Positions 1 through 7,355 of a stretch of 13,629 nucleotides of DNA are shown here, piece after piece. The stretch lies in the NCBI GenBank assembly GCA_020341875.1, contig CP070839.1, positions 1,418,554 to 1,432,182 on the forward strand, read 5' to 3'. A program made the position numbers and the translations under genes. Within the stretch, counting starts at the first letter, position 1; every line of letters begins with the position of its first letter. The stretch comes from Candidatus Zixiibacteriota bacterium (GTDB lineage Bacteria; Zixibacteria; MSB-5A5; SM1-73). Below the pieces are notes generated by a model. That model made no database searches. It saw only the letters and a program-made list of their open reading frames with translations, and was not told where the DNA came from.

Positions 1-297
1 ATGATGAAGCAGATGCAGAAGATACAACAGGAGATGGAGAGGATACAAGAAGAGCTGGCCAACAAGACGGTGGAAGGAACGGCTGGGGGTGGGATGGTCA
101 AGGTGGTGGCCAACGGTAAACAGGAGATCTTAGAGGTGAAGATCGATCCCGAGGTGGTGGACAAGGACGACGTGGAGATGCTGGAGGATCTGATCGTGGC
201 CGCGGTCAACCAGGCTAAGGAAAAGGCAGCGGAATTGCAGGCAGAGGACATGGCCAAGCTGACCGGTGGGCTGAAGATACCGGGTTTGCCGTTCTGA
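1..297 (+). CDS. ebfC: EbfC/YbaB nucleoid-associated protein (5' end probably outside window)
   Basis: Small DNA-binding protein of the YbaB/EbfC family, which forms dimers and coats DNA. In many bacteria it lies between dnaX and recR, and recR does follow here. The 98 residues show the family pattern: a charged N-terminal helix (MKQMQKIQQEMERIQEEL), then TVEGTAGGGMVKV, a beta strand with NGKQEILEVKIDPE, the helix DVEMLEDLIVAAVNQA, and a C-terminal LTGGLKIPGLPF tail. Family members usually have about 5-12 more residues before the first helix (glycine/methionine rich, ending near NLMKQ). The window starts exactly at an ATG, so the true start is probably upstream and this entry is likely 5'-partial. 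The stop is TGA at 295-297. Family assignment is near certain. Confidence 0.93.
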   Translation: MMKQMQKIQQEMERIQEELANKTVEGTAGGGMVKVVANGKQEILEVKIDPEVVDKDDVEMLEDLIVAAVNQAKEKAAELQAEDMAKLTGGLKIPGLPF

Positions 298-467
298 GAG
301 ACTGCAGAACCGGCGATTGCGAAAAAGGCTGGAAGGGACTTCTCCTGAGTTCGCTCTTTGCAGCACTCAAAAGACCTGAGACGTGGATTGTCGTGCGCTA
401 AGAGCAGCACGTCGTTCCTTAACCGGAAAGGACAGAGCCCTTTCAGGTTCACTTTCGAGAAATCAAG

Positions 468-1058
468 ATGGTCGACTCAATAGAAAAGCTAATCGAAGAA
501 TTCTCCAGGTTTCCGGGTATCGGGAAAAAGACCGCGCAGCGGATGGCCTTCTTTGTACTGAAGCAAAGAGATGAGGAATCGGAAGCCTTGGCGCAAGCTA
601 TACTGGAGGTGAAGAGTAAAGTTCGGTACTGTTCGGTCTGCTTCAATATCACCGAGGATGATCCCTGCGCTATATGCAAAGATGTGAAGAAAGACAGGTC
701 TACCATCTGCGTGGTAGAGGAGGTCAATGACGTGGTGGCCTTGGAGAAGACCAATCAATACAGGGGGCTGTATCACGTTCTGGGAGGGGTGCTGTCTCCA
801 CTGGACGGGATGGGCCCGGAGGATCTCAAAGTCAAAGAGCTCCTCTCCAGGCTGAAGGACAAGCAGATCAATGAGGTGATCCTGGCCACCAACCCCAGTG
901 CAGAAGGGGAGGCAACCGCCATCTATCTCTCCAAATTGATAAAACCGTTAAGCGTGAAAGTCACCCGTATTGCCCGCGGTCTTCCCGCAGGCGGCGATCT
1001 GGAATACGCCGACCAGACTACCCTGGCCAACGCCCTTGAAGGTAGGGTGGAGTTCTAA
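468..1058 (+). CDS. recR: Recombination mediator RecR
   Basis: RecR acts with RecF/RecO to load RecA on SSB-coated single-stranded DNA during gap repair. At 196 residues it is close to the usual ~200. Seen in order: an N-terminal helix-hairpin-helix with FPGIGKKTAQRMAF (15-28), a four-cysteine zinc finger (C55, C58, C67, C70), then a TOPRIM domain from about residue 77 (TICVVEEVNDVVALEKT, and later ATNPSAEGEATAIYLSK), and the C-terminal signature TRIARGLPAGGDLEYADQTT. The start at 468 gives the expected short N-terminus; no strong Shine-Dalgarno is visible, only a purine-rich GAGAAATCAAG. It sits 170 bp after ebfC in the conserved dnaX-ebfC-recR order, although that spacer is longer than usual. 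Nothing is missing from the domain plan. Confidence 0.97.
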   Translation: MVDSIEKLIEEFSRFPGIGKKTAQRMAFFVLKQRDEESEALAQAILEVKSKVRYCSVCFNITEDDPCAICKDVKKDRSTICVVEEVNDVVALEKTNQYRGLYHVLGGVLSPLDGMGPEDLKVKELLSRLKDKQINEVILATNPSAEGEATAIYLSKLIKPLSVKVTRIARGLPAGGDLEYADQTTLANALEGRVEF

Positions 1059-1211
1059 GGAAATCATAGCGATTTTGGATCAGAGTGTTCCCTCCGGCCT
1101 ATTTGCGTCGGGGGCGAAATCGCGGCGGAGCGAGAATTCTCGTCAAACATATCTGCTCCAGTCATAGTGTACGCTTGAGGTCGTCTGAACCGCCGAAGGA
1201 GGGGTATCCGC

Positions 1212-1406
1212 ATGCCTATCTACGAATACAAGTGCAGAAAGTGCGATTACAGATTCGATGTCTTGCAGAAAGTTGGGGGGGATGGAAGAGAACTGAAATG
1301 CCCGGAGTGCGGCGTAGACAATCCCACCAAAGTCTTCTCCACCTTTGCCGGCGGAGGTTCCTCAACCAAGTCATCGTCCGACTGCTCCAGCACTGGCTTC
1401 AGTTGA
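1212..1406 (+). CDS. FmdB-family zinc-ribbon protein
   Basis: Small protein of 64 residues that begins with the family signature MPIYEYKCRKCDYRFDV. It has two CxxC knuckles (C8/C11 and C30/C33) that would bind one zinc as a ribbon, with KCPECG forming the second knuckle. The tail is glycine/serine rich and ends in a free cysteine (C58), as in many homologs. The family is widespread, named after a putative regulator of formamidase in Methylophilus, and its biochemical role is not established. A strong ribosome binding site (AAGGAGG near 1197-1203) fixes the start. It stands between recR (153 bp upstream) and secA (293 bp downstream) in the same direction. Fold assignment is secure; function is unknown. 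Confidence 0.9.
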   Translation: MPIYEYKCRKCDYRFDVLQKVGGDGRELKCPECGVDNPTKVFSTFAGGGSSTKSSSDCSSTGFS

Positions 1407-1420
1407 GCCTCGTAAGGTCC

Positions 1421-1435
1421 CGAGCGGTTCGCTCG
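1421..1435. repeat. Small perfect hairpin after the FmdB-like gene
   Basis: CGAGCG-GTT-CGCTCG is a six-base-pair perfect stem with a three-base loop, 14 bases after the FmdB-like stop codon. No run of T follows, so it is a weak candidate for an intrinsic terminator and may only protect the 3' end of the mRNA. Confidence 0.4.
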
Positions 1436-1512
1436 CAGGAATAGTCAGACACTTAAATCGCGTCGAAAGGTTGCCGCTTCCCAGAAACCCTTCAACGATG
1501 CGGGCTCGCCAT

Positions 1513-1567
1513 CGGGATTACGGAGACCTGCGGACGGGGGCGCCCTCCCGTACGGGACACAATCCCG
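1513..1567. repeat. Nested palindromic element in the secA upstream spacer
   Basis: An outer inverted repeat CGGGATT (1513-1519) / AATCCCG (1561-1567) encloses an inner stem ACGGG (1534-1538) / CCCGT (1547-1551). It also contains two perfect palindromes, GGGCGCCC (1538-1545) and CCCGTACGGG (1547-1556). The 1407-1699 spacer holds no convincing reading frame. The element could be a dispersed palindromic repeat or a structured part of a transcript. No T tract follows, so a simple terminator is unlikely. Confidence 0.4.
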
Positions 1568-1599
1568 TTGAAACGAGGCATTCTCCAACCAGATAGCGG

Positions 1600-1628
1600 T
1601 TGCCATGCCCAGGCGAGTCGTATATGTT
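1600..1628 (+). promoter_or_regulatory. Candidate sigma-70 promoter for secA
   Basis: TTGCCA (1600-1605, five of six to TTGACA) is followed after exactly 17 bases by TATGTT (1623-1628, four of six to TATAAT). Transcription would start near 1635 and give a leader of about 65 bases before secA. The position fits the long spacer and the structured element just upstream. The match is by eye only, and promoter consensus may differ in this lineage. Confidence 0.4.
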
Positions 1629-1699
1629 TCACAAAGTTATGGTCTGAAACGTAAAGATTCTTAGATAGGGTCACAAATCATTTGTCCGGAGTGATGTGA

Positions 1700-4600
1700 A
1701 TGGTCGGTAACATACTCACCAAAGTATTCGGCTCCAAGCACCAGAGAGATATCAAGAGAATCAAACCCCTGGTGGACGAGATCAACAGGTTCTTCGAGGA
1801 ATACAAAAGTCTCTCAGTCGAGGAGCTAAAAGGGAAGACAAAGGGATTTAGGGATAGGATAAAAGAGAGAACCGGTGAGCTTGAGAAACAGCTTGAGGCC
1901 AGAAAAGAGGAGTTTGCCAGCAAAAAGACCTACGGGCTGTCTGGGGAAGAGATAACCAAGATAAGAGCCGATAAGGAGTCGCTTCTGCAGGAGATGAAGG
2001 AACTCCAAAATGAAATAAACAAGGCAGAGCAGGAGGCTTTGAACCAGATCCTTCCGGAGGCTTTTGCCGTGGTAAAGGCGATCTGCCAAAAGCTCTTGGA
2101 TCAGAACGAGAGATGGGAGGTGTGTGACCGCGAGATTGAGTGGGACATGGTCCCATACGATGAGCAGCTCATCGGAGCGGTGGTGCTGCATCAAGGCAAA
2201 ATTGCGGAGATGGCTACTGGTGAAGGCAAAACCCTGGTCGCCACCATGCCCCTCTATCTGAACGCTCTGTCCGGTAAAGGGGCCCATCTGGTAACGGTGA
2301 ACGATTATCTGGCTCGAAGAGACAGCGAGTGGATGGGAAGAATTTACAGGGACCTGGATCTGACCGTGGGTTGCATCCAGAATAACATGGATAACGAGGA
2401 AAGGAAGGCTCAGTACGATTGCGACATAACCTACGGGACAAACAACGAGTTCGGCTTCGACTATTTGCGGGATAACATGGCTAGAAGTGCTGACCACCGA
2501 GTTCAGAGCGGTCATAACTATGCCATTGTGGACGAGGCCGACTCGGTTCTGATCGACGAAGCCCGGACTCCCCTGATCATCTCGGGTCCGGTGAAGTTAT
2601 CCACAAAGCAAAGCTATACCGAGATGAAGAAGCTGATCGAACCGCTGGTCAGAAAACAGGAGGATCTGGTTAACAAGCTGGTGAGCGAGGCCAAGGCGCT
2701 GTTGGACCAGGGGCAGGAATATGATGCGGGAATAAAGCTCCTGGTCGCTCAGAGAGGTGCGCCTAAGAGCAAGAAGTTGATGGAGCTGCTATCCGAAGAA
2801 GCCGGAGCTCAGAAGCTGATAACCGGGGTGGAACTCGATTTCATGAGAGACAAGAAACTGCACGAACTCGATGATCTACTCTTTTATACCATTAACGAAA
2901 GAGAACACTCGGCGACATTAAACGAGAAGGGGCGGGAGCATTTTCCAGAACACGATGAACTCTTTCTTATTCCGGACTTGGCTGTAGAATCGGAAAAGAT
3001 AGAATCGGATGAATCGCTGGACGCAGACGCGAAATCGCGCCAGATGAGAGAACTTCATGCAACCTATGACCAGCGGAGTGAGAAAAACAACTGTATCAGT
3101 CAACTTCTGAAGGCCTATTCTCTTTTCACCAGAGAGGTGGACTATGTAATCAAGAACAACGAGGTGGTGATAGTTGATGAGTTCACCGGACGACTTCTGC
3201 CCGGGAGACGATACAGTGACGGATTACATCAGGCTTTGGAGGCCAAGGAGAAGGTGACGGTCGGGGGCGAGACTCAGACCTTCGCCACCATCACCATACA
3301 GAACTTCTTCAGGCTTTATAACAAGCTGGCGGGCATGACCGGAACGGCGGAGACCGAAGCGCCAGAATTCTGGAATATCTACAAATTGGACGTGGTGGTG
3401 ATTCCCACTCACGAGTCGGTTCGGAGAATCGACTATGATGACGAAATCTACAGGACCTCGGAAGATAAGGTAAAGGAAGTAATCAAGGAGATAAAGAGGA
3501 TCCACAAGGTCGAAATACAGGGACAGGTTTGCGATAAAGTGAAGGAGTATGTTGCAGCTAATGGAAACGATAAGGAATCGATGAAGGGCCTGCAACATCT
3601 ATTGGGTGAAGGATTGGCGCGGGAAGTCAAGAGAGAAAAGAAACCGACAGATAAAACGGCAAGACAGATTTGCGATAGGCTGAGAGGCTATGTTTCAGCC
3701 GACGGAACGGACGAGGAATCTAAGGAGAACCTCGAAAAATTGGAAGGGTTGTTGGGCAAGGAACTAACCCGTGAGCTGAAGGAAAAGCCAAGACCTATCC
3801 TGGTAGGAACTGTGTCTATCGAAGTCTCAAGGAGGATTAGGGACAGGCTGAGTCAAGAAGGACTAAAAGCTGTACTATTGCACGGTAGAAAGGACAAAGC
3901 ACATGAAGAATCAGAAATAGTCGCTGAGGCGGGAAAGCAGGGGGCGATTACCATTGCGACCAATATGGCCGGGAGGGGAACGGACATCAAGTTAGGTCCC
4001 GGCGTGGTCAAGCATCCCCATTGCCGGTTGATAACCAAAGACAGAGAGGACGGCTGTCCCTATTTTGAGGAGTATAAATGTTATGAAGAAGTGCCTTGTG
4101 GATTGCACATAATAGGGACGGAAAGACACGAAGCCCGAAGAATTGACAGGCAATTACGAGGAAGGGCAGGAAGACAGGGTGATCCCGGATCATCTCGATT
4201 CTACCTCTCTTTGGAGGATGATTTGATGAGGATTTTCGGGTCTGAGAGAGTTGGTGCCATAATGGACAGAATAGGAGCCGGGGAAGGGCAGGTCATCAAA
4301 CACCCCTTGCTCACCAAGACGATAGAAAGAGCTCAGAAACGGGTTGAGTCAGAGAACTTCTCCATAAGAAAGCACCTCTTAGAATATGACGACGTAATGA
4401 ACCAGCAAAGGGAAGTGATCTACGACCGCAGGCTGGAGGCGTTGGAGACCTGGGACCTGAAGGACGAGATGCTCGACAGCGTCAAGAAGATAATAGAATC
4501 GGAGTTGGATAATCACATCTACTCCAAAGCCTACCAGGAAGATTGGAACCTGGACGGGTTGCGCCACGATTTCCGGAGGGTCTTCTCGTGGGATCCCAAG

Positions 4601-5641
4601 CTTGACCAGGAAAAAATATCCGGCCTGAAGCGAGAGGCTCTCATAGATGAGTTGTTTGATAAAGCACTGGAAGTTTATCGGTTCCGGGAGGAATCGGCCG
4701 GCAGAAGCTGGATAAGCTGGCGGAGAAGCTATGCTCCAAGCGGCAGGGCTGAGAAGAAAATCAAGGAACGGCGGGAGGAAGTAAAGGAGCAGGTGGAGAA
4801 ATCACTGAGCAAAGACCTGCGAGTGAAGCTCAGCGAGGAAAAGCACCGGACGGATGAAATCAGAAGACAGATCTGCGACAAGCTATGGGAATATGTCGCC
4901 AGCGGCCGAACCGACGAGGATTTCGAGCAGGACCTGGAGAGATTAAAGCGATTGCTGGGCAAAGAGAAAGTACGTGACCTGAGAAGGGCGAAACGGCTCA
5001 ATGATGAGACCCGGAGACAAGTCGGGCGTGTAGTAGAGACATACCTCGCAATTGGTGGGGCCGATAAGGAGTTAACCGAAAGCCTGAAGGAAATGCTGGG
5101 TGAAGAGTTGATGCAGGAGTTGAAGGAGGCAAAGGAGCTGACAAATGAGTTGGCCGTAGAGGTGGGTTACGAGCAGATGAGACGGGACCAGGCACGTGCA
5201 GTCCTCTTCTCGATAGATCAGCAATGGAGGGATCACCTTTACGATTTAGATCAACTCAAAAGCGGAATAGGGCTGAGGGCGTACGGTCAGAGGGATCCGG
5301 TATTTGAGTACAAGAAGGAAGCTTACGCGATGTTCACCGAAATGCTCCGGAAGACCGATGAGAAAACAGTGGAACAGATCTTCAAGGGCAGAATAGCAAA
5401 AGAAGAAACTTCAGAAGGAGAGAGCGAAACCGGGATCCGGGCGGTTCACCAATCAGCTCTGGGGATGGGCTATGCCGGGGCCAGAGCAGAAGAAGCACCT
5501 GCTCCTGAGAAACAAAAGCCGATTCGTGTCCAAAAGCAACCAGGAAGGAATGACCCTTGTCCCTGCGGGAGTGGGGAGAAATACAAGAGGTGCTGTTTGG
5601 ACAAGAACATGGATTGGTCAACTCAGAAGCAAAGCCGATGA
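1700..5641 (+). CDS. secA: Protein translocase ATPase SecA, enlarged by repeat insertions
   Basis: SecA is the ATP-driven motor that pushes preproteins through SecYEG. The Walker A motif is at 171-178 (MATGEGKT) and the DEAD box at 278-281. The preprotein cross-linking domain runs through about 290-550 and is followed by GMTGTAE (545-551). NBD2 starts near RPILVGTVSIE (698) and carries TNMAGRGTD (754-762) and GRAGRQGDPG (821-830). The two-helix-finger region (QQWRDHLYDLDQLKSGIGLRA) and a C-terminal SEC-C zinc motif with C1287, C1289, C1298, C1299 follow. At 1313 residues it is far longer than the usual 800-1100. Part is the FCB-type coiled insertion in NBD1 (about 55-120), but most is a 47-50-residue repeat present twice at 608-697 and twice at 1056-1152. 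Residues near 1002-1016 (SWISWRRSYAPSGR) look out of frame. GGAG at 1688-1691 supports the start. Confidence 0.97.
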   Translation: MVGNILTKVFGSKHQRDIKRIKPLVDEINRFFEEYKSLSVEELKGKTKGFRDRIKERTGELEKQLEARKEEFASKKTYGLSGEEITKIRADKESLLQEMKELQNEINKAEQEALNQILPEAFAVVKAICQKLLDQNERWEVCDREIEWDMVPYDEQLIGAVVLHQGKIAEMATGEGKTLVATMPLYLNALSGKGAHLVTVNDYLARRDSEWMGRIYRDLDLTVGCIQNNMDNEERKAQYDCDITYGTNNEFGFDYLRDNMARSADHRVQSGHNYAIVDEADSVLIDEARTPLIISGPVKLSTKQSYTEMKKLIEPLVRKQEDLVNKLVSEAKALLDQGQEYDAGIKLLVAQRGAPKSKKLMELLSEEAGAQKLITGVELDFMRDKKLHELDDLLFYTINEREHSATLNEKGREHFPEHDELFLIPDLAVESEKIESDESLDADAKSRQMRELHATYDQRSEKNNCISQLLKAYSLFTREVDYVIKNNEVVIVDEFTGRLLPGRRYSDGLHQALEAKEKVTVGGETQTFATITIQNFFRLYNKLAGMTGTAETEAPEFWNIYKLDVVVIPTHESVRRIDYDDEIYRTSEDKVKEVIKEIKRIHKVEIQGQVCDKVKEYVAANGNDKESMKGLQHLLGEGLAREVKREKKPTDKTARQICDRLRGYVSADGTDEESKENLEKLEGLLGKELTRELKEKPRPILVGTVSIEVSRRIRDRLSQEGLKAVLLHGRKDKAHEESEIVAEAGKQGAITIATNMAGRGTDIKLGPGVVKHPHCRLITKDREDGCPYFEEYKCYEEVPCGLHIIGTERHEARRIDRQLRGRAGRQGDPGSSRFYLSLEDDLMRIFGSERVGAIMDRIGAGEGQVIKHPLLTKTIERAQKRVESENFSIRKHLLEYDDVMNQQREVIYDRRLEALETWDLKDEMLDSVKKIIESELDNHIYSKAYQEDWNLDGLRHDFRRVFSWDPKLDQEKISGLKREALIDELFDKALEVYRFREESAGRSWISWRRSYAPSGRAEKKIKERREEVKEQVEKSLSKDLRVKLSEEKHRTDEIRRQICDKLWEYVASGRTDEDFEQDLERLKRLLGKEKVRDLRRAKRLNDETRRQVGRVVETYLAIGGADKELTESLKEMLGEELMQELKEAKELTNELAVEVGYEQMRRDQARAVLFSIDQQWRDHLYDLDQLKSGIGLRAYGQRDPVFEYKKEAYAMFTEMLRKTDEKTVEQIFKGRIAKEETSEGESETGIRAVHQSALGMGYAGARAEEAPAPEKQKPIRVQKQPGRNDPCPCGSGEKYKRCCLDKNMDWSTQKQSR
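3521..3790 (+). repeat. SecA internal repeat, copies A and B (insertion before NBD2)
   Basis: Codons 608-697 of secA hold two tandem copies of a helical unit spaced 47 residues apart. Copy A starts GQVCDKVKEYVAANGNDKES and copy B RQICDRLRGYVSADGTDEES. Each continues with a leucine-rich helix ending LLGxxLxREVK/LLGKELTRELK. The copies sit between the IHKVEIQ end of the linker and RPILVGT, where compact SecA proteins have no such sequence. The K/E/R/L-rich composition suggests helical bundles or coiled coils. Confidence 0.8.
4865..5155 (+). repeat. SecA internal repeat, copies C and D (insertion before the two-helix finger)
   Basis: Codons 1056-1152 hold two more copies, 50 residues apart. Copy C starts RQICDKLWEYVASGRTDEDF and copy D RQVGRVVETYLAIGGADKEL; both end with LLGKEKVRDLRR / MLGEELMQELKE helices and an [ND]E[TL]-type turn. 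The preceding SLSKDLRVKLSEEKHRTDEI resembles the second half of a further unit. DNA of copies B and C is still recognisably alike (AGACAGATYTGCGA at both starts). The location is about 400 residues from the first pair. Confidence 0.78.
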
Positions 5642-5721
5642 AAACGGGCAAAGAGATTGGACCCAACGACCCCTGTGCCCGCCGGAGCGGCAAGAAACAC
5701 GAAAAATGCTGCGGGTCTTAA
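5638..5721 (+). CDS. 27-residue SEC-C-like micro-ORF overlapping the secA stop
   Basis: An ATG at 5638 overlaps the secA TGA as ATGA and opens a 27-codon frame ending in TAA at 5719-5721. Its peptide contains GPNDPCARRSGKKHEKCCGS, which aligns along its full length with the SEC-C motif just upstream in SecA (GRNDPCPCGSGEKYKRCC), 116 bases away and in the -1 frame. The second motif cysteine and the following glycine are both replaced by arginine, so zinc binding would be weakened. Either this is a translationally coupled micro-protein, or it is the decayed second half of a tandem SEC-C tail that lost its frame. The frame stays open upstream inside secA (NSEAKPMKTGKEIGPNDPC reads naturally), which favours a frameshifted tail. 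Confidence 0.45.
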   Translation: MKTGKEIGPNDPCARRSGKKHEKCCGS

Positions 5722-5740
5722 AGCCGTCAACCGACTTGTC

Positions 5741-5834
5741 CTGCACTTCGTCCTGCCTCGCACTGAGTGCGCTTCCTTCGACGCTGAGTCTCAGGACGAA
5801 GTGCGGCACGAAGTGAGACTCAGTGTCGAAGGAA
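5741..5834. repeat. Interlocking inverted repeats downstream of secA
   Basis: Arm 5773-5792 (TTCCTTCGACGCTGAGTCTC) pairs with 5815-5834 at 19 of 20 positions, the remaining one being able to wobble. Arm 5741-5755 (CTGCACTTCGTCCTG) pairs with 5792-5806, which is the loop of the first stem, at 14 of 15. A 13-base palindrome CGCACTGAGTGCG (5759-5771) sits between them. The pieces (CCTTCGAC, CTCAGGACGAAG) recur in the spacer at 7200-7360, pointing to a dispersed repeat family. No T tract follows. Confidence 0.65.
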
Positions 5835-6202
5835 AGGCTCTGCCTGAAGGATTCAGCAAACGAAACGGAATGAAATTGATCCTATTCGTCATATCCGTTT
5901 AATCCGCCGACAGGTCCGCTAATTTCCCGTTAGTCACCAACACCACCGAGAAACTGAGAATCCATCGCCTCAGGTGGTATGTCTATGACCAGGTTTCCAG
6001 TCGGCTGGATGATAACATCCAGGGGGAGCGCAGTCAGGTTTGTCCTTGCTGAGCCGGGCAGGCGAGCCTACGGAACAGGAATTGTCATAACCATCTCGCC
6101 GATCCGACGTATTAATAGATGATAATCTGAGCCTGGAAGAGCGGACTGACTCTTCAGTTGTTGAGGGCTTTGAATCGAACCTGAATACCGAGGTATCGTG
6201 AT
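5835..6202. other. Spacer before the outer-membrane protein gene
   Basis: About 370 bases with no convincing gene on either strand. A minus-strand stretch at 5930-6067 reads as a smooth peptide ending in TAA and could be gene debris, but it has a stop at 6068-6070 and no start. I see no promoter with good spacing; the ribosome binding site for the next gene (GAGGT) is at 6190-6194. Confidence 0.5.
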
Positions 6203-7162
6203 ATGCGAAGAATGATCTCTCTTCCGGTCCTTGTGTTCGTGTGGGCTTACCTGGGGACAGTCCCCTCTTATGCCATAGAATACCAATCGTCTCCCGAATG
6301 GGAATATCTACTGGAGAAACCGTCATGGGGAATGATGGAGTGGTCAAGTGCCACTTTGCCCAAGGGGTTCTGGTATCCTACGTTTGAGTTTCTCTATCTG
6401 TCCAACGGAAGCTACTTCGCAGCGGGAAAAGAGGTCGGTTACGAGGGCGGACGAGATTCTACCACCTACATGCTCACCGCCAGACTTCTGTACGGACTGT
6501 CCAATAAACTCACCGTGGGTGTTTGTGTACCCGCGGTGGTAGGCCAGAAGGTGGACGCGGGAGAATTCGGGCAAATCGAAAGAGCGAAGACCGGCGCCCG
6601 CAATTTTGGAGATATCGAGTTGTTCTTGAAATATCGCATCGTGGACCGATACTATTGGGCTCTGGCGGCAGAATTCGGCCCTACCCTGCCCACCGGCAAG
6701 CCTTACAACAAAGCCGGCGCCGACAAGGCGGGCACCGGAGACGGACAAACCGATCTGAATTTCAATCTCAAAGGCGACATCCTGCTGACTGAGGAAGCCT
6801 TCGTAAAGCTCGACACGCGACTCACCTATCAGACCAAGAGAGAATTCACCGACGCTGAAGGGGAATCAATTGAAGAGAAACTTGGAAACGTGTTCAGCGC
6901 GGAAGCGGGTGTCGTACAGAACTTCAGGAATGTCGGTTTGAATGGGGCTTTCCGGTATACTTACTGGGGAGCGACCGAGCGAAACAACGCTGTGGAATTG
7001 GACCCGGCAGATATCTTCGAGATGTCTCTTCGCATGTCGCTGGGTGAGGCTTCTCCGCGAAAGCACGGCAAGCTTGACCTGTTCCTGGATTTCCCTATTA
7101 ACGGGAAAAACGCCCCAGCCACTTACCGCTTTGGGGTCAGCATTAAGAGCATATTTCAGTGA
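6203..7162 (+). CDS. Outer-membrane beta-barrel protein, MetA/transporter-like
   Basis: The 319-residue product starts with a signal peptide: MRRM, a hydrophobic core ISLPVLVFVWAYLGTV, and a likely cut after PSYA (residue 24). The mature part alternates hydrophobic and polar residues in short strands rich in Tyr/Phe/Gly, such as TTYMLTARLLYGLSNKLTVG. It includes LPTGKPYN followed by GTGDGQTDLNFNL, the pattern of the 'transporter'/phenol-degradation MetA-like barrel family. The C-terminus ends in strand-like YRFGVSIKSIF with a penultimate aromatic, as expected for insertion by BamA. GAGGT at 6190-6194, eight bases before the ATG, supports the start. It is flanked on both sides by palindromic spacers and appears monocistronic. 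What it transports, if anything, cannot be told. Confidence 0.72.
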   Translation: MRRMISLPVLVFVWAYLGTVPSYAIEYQSSPEWEYLLEKPSWGMMEWSSATLPKGFWYPTFEFLYLSNGSYFAAGKEVGYEGGRDSTTYMLTARLLYGLSNKLTVGVCVPAVVGQKVDAGEFGQIERAKTGARNFGDIELFLKYRIVDRYYWALAAEFGPTLPTGKPYNKAGADKAGTGDGQTDLNFNLKGDILLTEEAFVKLDTRLTYQTKREFTDAEGESIEEKLGNVFSAEAGVVQNFRNVGLNGAFRYTYWGATERNNAVELDPADIFEMSLRMSLGEASPRKHGKLDLFLDFPINGKNAPATYRFGVSIKSIFQ

Positions 7163-7205
7163 GAGCGATAATGTGACTCGCAATTTGGGAGCTCGGCTTC
7201 CAGAT

Positions 7206-7355
7206 GCCCTGCAACGGAGGGCTTCAGCCTTCCACATCCGGTTCTGGAGGCCTTCCTTCGGCCCCTCGGTTTCACTCGGGGTGGTGAGCGTGCCCTTCGA
7301 CGGGCTCAGGGCGGTGAGCAAAGTCGAACCGTCGAACCACAATCTCAGGACGAAG
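7206..7355. repeat. Cluster of small palindromes between barrel protein and protease genes
   Basis: Two hairpins use the same arms, GCCCT/AGGGC: 7206-7210 with 7218-7222, and 7292-7296 with 7308-7312. The second contains CCCTTCGACGGGCTCAGGG, which resembles a TTCGAC..GCTCAGG repeat I recall as frequent in intergenic DNA of environmental bacteria. TCTCAGGACGAAG (7343-7355) is identical to 5789-5801 in the post-secA element. The 7163-7420 spacer contains no supported gene. Confidence 0.55.

Noticed and set aside
1131..1142. Palindrome CGAGAATTCTCG between recR and the FmdB-like gene
   Set aside because: Perfect but only 12 bases, with no partner copies or adjacent promoter seen; likely chance.
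1826..2515. 229-codon open frame on the minus strand within secA
   Set aside because: It lies opposite the conserved NBD1 of SecA, has low-complexity composition and no start signals; it is a shadow of secA codon usage.
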